A stretch of DNA of 7,926 nt from Nostocoides sp039812405 (lineage in GTDB: Bacteria; Actinomycetota; Actinomycetes; Actinomycetales; Dermatophilaceae), in the NCBI GenBank assembly GCA_039812405.1, contig JBDIAL010000177.1, positions 1 to 7,926 of the forward strand, read 5' to 3'. The position numbers and the translations under genes were made by a program. This document shows positions 5,455-7,926 of the stretch, one piece after another. Within the stretch, counting starts at the first letter, position 1; the number at the start of each line of letters is the position of its first letter. The notes beneath the pieces were generated by a model that saw only the letters and a program-made list of their open reading frames with translations, did not search any database and was not told the origin of the DNA.

Positions 5455-6144
5455 TCAGGCCGCGAGGCCGAGCCGGCTCATCCGCTCGGTATGCCGGTCG
5501 GTGAGCCGGGCGAACATCCGCGCCACCTCGGCCAGGTCGGCGCCCGGCCGCCCGCCCCCGCCGACGACGAGGGCGGCGAGGCCGTCCCGCTCGACGGCGA
5601 CCTGCTGGGCCTGGGTGAGGGACTCCCCGAGCATCCGACGCCCGAAGAGCGCGAGCCGGCCGGCGACCCGGTGGTCCTCGCGGATGGCCTCCCGGACGAC
5701 GTGGACGACGAACTCGGCCCGCTGGGTGTCCTCGAGCGAGGCGAGGACGACGCCGCGGACCGGCTCGTCGACGTACTGCGCGATCTCGGTGTAGAAGTCC
5801 GCCGCGAGCCCGTCGCCGATGTATGCCTTGACGAGCCCCTCGAGCCAGGTCGCCGGCCGGGTCCGCTCGTGGAAGGAGTCGATGGCGGGGACGAACGGCG
5901 CCATCGCCGCCTCGGGGTCCGCGCCGAGCTCCTCGAGGGCGGCGACGATCTGCTCGTAGTGGTGGAACTCGGCGACCGCGACCCCGGCGAGCTGGGCCTT
6001 GAGCGGCTGCTTCGGGGCCATCTCGCTGTCGGCGGCCAACCGGCTGAAGGCGGACAGCTCGGCATACGCCAGGACGCCGAGCAGGTCGACGACACCCTCG
6101 TGGTAGAGGTCGTCGCGGCCCCCGTCGGCGGATTCGTCGGACAT
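5455..6144 (-). CDS. Ferritin-like fold protein (MiaE_2-type family)
   Basis: 229 residues, mostly amphipathic helices. Possible diiron ligands are Glu29 (LAYAEL), Glu59 with His62 (AEFHHYE, an ExxH motif), Glu120 (DFYTEIAQY), and Glu144 with His148 (AEFVVH). The order and length agree with the actinobacterial ferritin-like proteins grouped with MiaE-like hydroxylases; a homologue sits next to rhlE in M. tuberculosis (Rv3210c as I recall). Actual iron binding or tRNA hydroxylation is not shown. The frame stays open upstream to 6402, but ATG at 6144 is preferred because the conserved helices begin just after it and the extension would overlap rhlE and its leader. There is no Shine-Dalgarno; TACGCT lies 7 nt upstream, suggesting a leaderless mRNA. 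It is divergent from the DEAD-box gene. Two codon choices (TAT-GCC at Tyr27-Ala28 and GCA-TAC at Ala107-Tyr108) generate the recurrent GCATAC/GTATGC hexamer. Confidence 0.82.
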   Translation of the reverse strand: MSDESADGGRDDLYHEGVVDLLGVLAYAELSAFSRLAADSEMAPKQPLKAQLAGVAVAEFHHYEQIVAALEELGADPEAAMAPFVPAIDSFHERTRPATWLEGLVKAYIGDGLAADFYTEIAQYVDEPVRGVVLASLEDTQRAEFVVHVVREAIREDHRVAGRLALFGRRMLGESLTQAQQVAVERDGLAALVVGGGGRPGADLAEVARMFARLTDRHTERMSRLGLAA

Positions 6145-6151
6145 GGCCGAC

Positions 6152-6157
6152 AGCGTA
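6152..6157 (-). promoter_or_regulatory. Candidate -10 element of the ferritin-like gene (leaderless)
   Basis: TACGCT on the minus strand is separated by seven bases from the ATG at 6144. This is the same hexamer as before moeB, at nearly the same distance. No -35 is obvious. Confidence 0.45.
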
Positions 6158-6184
6158 GCGGCGAGGGCCGTCCGGCCGGGCCGG

Positions 6185-6190
6185 TACACT
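6185..6190 (+). promoter_or_regulatory. Candidate -10 element of the DEAD-box helicase gene
   Basis: TACACT in GGTACACTGG fits the TANNNT consensus and lies in the divergent region. A start near 6197 would give a leader of about 130 nt. No recognisable -35 lies 16-19 bp upstream. Confidence 0.45.
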
Positions 6191-6196
6191 GGAAGC

Positions 6197-6326
6197 GACC
6201 ACGGTGCCCGGTCGGCACGACACCACCCGCCGTCGCGCGACGCGACGCAGCCCTGCGAAGACCTCCGATCGGCCCGACACGCCACGCGTGCGTATGCCGT
6301 ACGCGGCCGATCCCAGAAGGTTCCGC
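6197..6326 (+). promoter_or_regulatory. Structured 5' leader of the DEAD-box helicase gene
   Basis: The downstream part folds into a two-tier structure: outer arms GATCGGCC (6267-6274) and GGCCGATC (6305-6312), 8 perfect pairs; inner arms GCGTGCG (6286-6292) and CGTACGC (6298-6304) with one G-U pair and a 5-nt loop; and an 11-nt bulge on the 5' side. It ends three bases before the Shine-Dalgarno AGAAGG (6315-6320), so folding could affect ribosome access. A smaller GTGCC/GGCAC hairpin lies at about 6204-6218. The transcript start is inferred. Confidence 0.5.
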
Positions 6327-7926
6327 ATGCCCGAGAGCACCCTGTCCGATACCCAAACCACCTCGACATCCACCTCGCCGAGCGAGACGCCCGCCGACGC
6401 ACCGGCTGCTGTGCCGACCGATGCGGCGACGACCGACGCGGCGACGACCGGGGCCACCCCGGCCGGGCCGGAGGGTCAGCCCGCCCCGCCGGCCCAGCCC
6501 GCGTTCGGCGACTTCGACATCCACCCCGACATCGTCGCCGCGCTCGCCGACGGCGGCATCGTCACGACCTTCCCCATCCAGGCGATGACCCTGCCGGTGG
6601 CCCTCGGGGGCCACGACATCATCGGCCAGGCCAAGACGGGCACCGGCAAGACGCTCGGCTTCGGCGTGCCCCTCCTGCACCGGATCGTCTCCCCGGTCGA
6701 CGAGGCGTTCGCGAACCTCACCAAGCCCGGCCGGCCGCAGGCGCTCGCCGTCGCCCCCACCCGCGAGCTGGCGGTCCAGGTGTCCGGCGACCTCGCGAAG
6801 GCCGGCGCCAGGCGCGGCATCCGGGTCCTCACCGTCTACGGCGGCCGCGCCTACGAGCCGCAGATCGAGGCTCTGAGGACGGGCGTCGAGGTCGTCGTCG
6901 GCACCCCGGGCCGGCTCATCGACCTGGCCAAGCAGGGTCATCTCGACCTCTCCGGCGTGCGCACCGTCGTCCTCGACGAGGCCGACGAGATGCTCGACCT
7001 CGGCTTCCTCCCCGACGTCGAGAAGATCCTCGCCCTGACGCCGGCCTCCCGGCAGACGATGCTCTTCTCCGCGACGATGCCGGGCGCGGTCGTCGCCCTG
7101 GCCCGTCGCTACATGTCTCAGCCGACACACATCCGCGCCATGTCCGAGGACGGCGACAACGCGCATACGGTCAAGGCCATCGAGCAGTTCGTCTACCGCG
7201 CCCATGCGATGGACAAGACGGAGATGCTCTCCCGCATCCTCCAGGCCCGCGAGCGCGGCCTGACGCTGATCTTCAGCCGGACCAAGCGGACCGCCGCCAA
7301 GGTGGCCGACGACCTCACCGACCGCGGGTTCGCGGCCGCCGCCATCCACGGCGACCTCGGACAGGGCGCCCGCGAGCAGGCGCTGCGGGCCTTCCGGCAC
7401 GGCAAGGTCGACGTGCTCGTCGCGACCGACGTCGCGGCCCGCGGCATCGACGTCGAGAACGTCACCCATGTCATCAACTACCAGTGTCCCGAGGACGAGA
7501 AGACCTACGTCCACCGCGTCGGCCGCACCGGGCGCGCAGGCAACACGGGCATCGCGGTGACCCTCGTGGACTGGGACGACGTGCCGCGGTGGGGCCTCAT
7601 CAACAAGGCCCTCGACCTCGGCATCCCCGACCCGGCGGAGACCTACTCCTCCTCCCCGCACCTGTTCTCCGACCTCGACATCCCGGAGGGCACGACGGGC
7701 CGGCTGCCCCGGACGGCCCGGACCCGCGAGGGGCTCGCCGCCGAGGAGATCGAGGACCTCGGCGAGACGGGCAGGTCCTCCGGTCGCCGCGGCGGTGGCG
7801 CCCACCGAGCCCAGGGCGGCCAGCGCGACGGGTCGCCCCGCCGGCAGGGCGGCCGCGACGGCGCCCGGCAGGGCGGTCGCGACGGCGCCCGGGAGGCCGG
7901 CGCCGCCGCGCGGCCCGAGGCCGACC
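6327..7926 (+). CDS. rhlE: DEAD-box ATP-dependent RNA helicase (partial, 3' end outside)
   Basis: 533 codons are visible and the frame runs off the right edge. After a disordered Thr/Ala/Pro-rich N-terminus (about 1-57) come the family motifs: FGDFDIHPDI with Gln85 (Q motif), AKTGTGKT (102-109), PTRELA (144-149), GG and TPGR (193-196), DEAD (217-220), SAT (248-250), the second RecA-like domain with FSRTK (316-320), ATDVAARGIDV (366-376) and HRVGRTGRAG (396-405). The tail after about 480 is Gly/Arg/Gln/Asp-rich with an eight-residue tandem repeat and would bind RNA non-specifically. It should unwind short RNA duplexes and act in ribosome assembly, cold adaptation or mRNA turnover; gene order points to the Rv3211 (rhlE) group, but assignment among RhlE, DeaD/CsdA and related groups is uncertain. 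ATG at 6327 has AGAAGG 6 nt upstream. His280 uses CAT and so creates GCATAC in a third reading frame. Confidence 0.93.
   Translation, partial: MPESTLSDTQTTSTSTSPSETPADAPAAVPTDAATTDAATTGATPAGPEGQPAPPAQPAFGDFDIHPDIVAALADGGIVTTFPIQAMTLPVALGGHDIIGQAKTGTGKTLGFGVPLLHRIVSPVDEAFANLTKPGRPQALAVAPTRELAVQVSGDLAKAGARRGIRVLTVYGGRAYEPQIEALRTGVEVVVGTPGRLIDLAKQGHLDLSGVRTVVLDEADEMLDLGFLPDVEKILALTPASRQTMLFSATMPGAVVALARRYMSQPTHIRAMSEDGDNAHTVKAIEQFVYRAHAMDKTEMLSRILQARERGLTLIFSRTKRTAAKVADDLTDRGFAAAAIHGDLGQGAREQALRAFRHGKVDVLVATDVAARGIDVENVTHVINYQCPEDEKTYVHRVGRTGRAGNTGIAVTLVDWDDVPRWGLINKALDLGIPDPAETYSSSPHLFSDLDIPEGTTGRLPRTARTREGLAAEEIEDLGETGRSSGRRGGGAHRAQGGQRDGSPRRQGGRDGARQGGRDGAREAGAAARPEAD
6417..6449 (+). repeat. 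15-bp tandem repeat in the DEAD-box N-terminal tail
   Basis: ACCGAYGCGGCGACG occurs twice in tandem (6417-6431 and 6432-6446, one mismatch) plus the start of a third, encoding TDAAT-TDAAT-T. It is a low-complexity disordered segment. Confidence 0.6.
7842..7889 (+). repeat. 24-bp tandem repeat encoding RQGGRDGA in the DEAD-box C-terminal tail
   Basis: Two in-frame 24-bp units (7842-7865 and 7866-7889) differ at one base and encode RQGGRDGA twice (from Arg506). A degenerate QGGQRDG unit precedes them at about 7811-7831 and a partial one follows. The basic RGG-like tail is typical of DEAD-box accessory RNA-binding extensions; copy number probably varies between strains. Confidence 0.75.

Noticed and set aside
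6145..6402. N-terminal extension of the ferritin-like protein up to 6402
   Set aside because: It would overlap the DEAD-box start and leader, has low-complexity Arg/Cys/Trp-rich sequence, and the family domain begins right after ATG 6144.
5478..7805. A 775-codon minus-strand open frame
   Set aside because: It is antisense to the DEAD-box gene and out of frame with the ferritin-like gene; its Arg/Gly/Asp-rich composition is the usual high-GC shadow.

Overview
This is a very GC-rich window (clearly above 70% by eye) with actinobacterial features: GTG starts, GC-ending codons, TANNNT -10 elements without recognisable -35 boxes, and families largely confined to Actinobacteria (AdnA-type helicase, DUF3107, DUF6328). 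As I recall it, the order adnA / alkyltransferase-like / moeB-rhodanese / tetR / DUF3107 / ferritin-like / rhlE matches the Mycobacterium tuberculosis Rv3202c-Rv3211 neighbourhood with several genes missing. A Micrococcales, perhaps Intrasporangiaceae-like, source is my guess and is not proven by the sequence.

Layout. Minus strand, 1-4349: the N-terminal 540 codons of an AdnA-type helicase (runs off the left edge); a DUF6328 four-helix membrane protein; a 282-bp gene-free stretch with a perfect 32-bp direct repeat and strong inverted repeats; an alkyltransferase-like protein (Cys replaced by Trp) coupled by a GTGA overlap to a MoeB/ThiF-type sulfur-carrier activating enzyme with a C-terminal rhodanese domain. 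Plus strand, 4473-5410: a TetR regulator, then the 73-residue DUF3107 protein, separated by two strong hairpins. Then a convergent minus-strand ferritin-like protein (5455-6144). Divergent from it is a DEAD-box RNA helicase (6327 to beyond the right edge) behind a structured leader of about 130 nt.

Most genes are housekeeping (double-strand break processing, alkylation-damage recognition, sulfur transfer, RNA remodelling), and I found no defence or biosynthetic system. The unusual signals are at DNA level: (1) the hexamer GCATAC/GTATGC occurs 13 times on both strands, roughly eightfold over composition, and coincides with AT-richer synonymous codons in several reading frames; (2) three of the minus-strand genes have TANNNT exactly 6-7 nt before their start codon and no Shine-Dalgarno sequence, suggesting leaderless mRNAs, whereas all three plus-strand genes have good Shine-Dalgarno sequences; (3) the repeat/pseudoknot-like intergenic stretch at 2482-2763; (4) the tandem hairpins at the end of tetR; (5) the structured leader of the DEAD-box gene.
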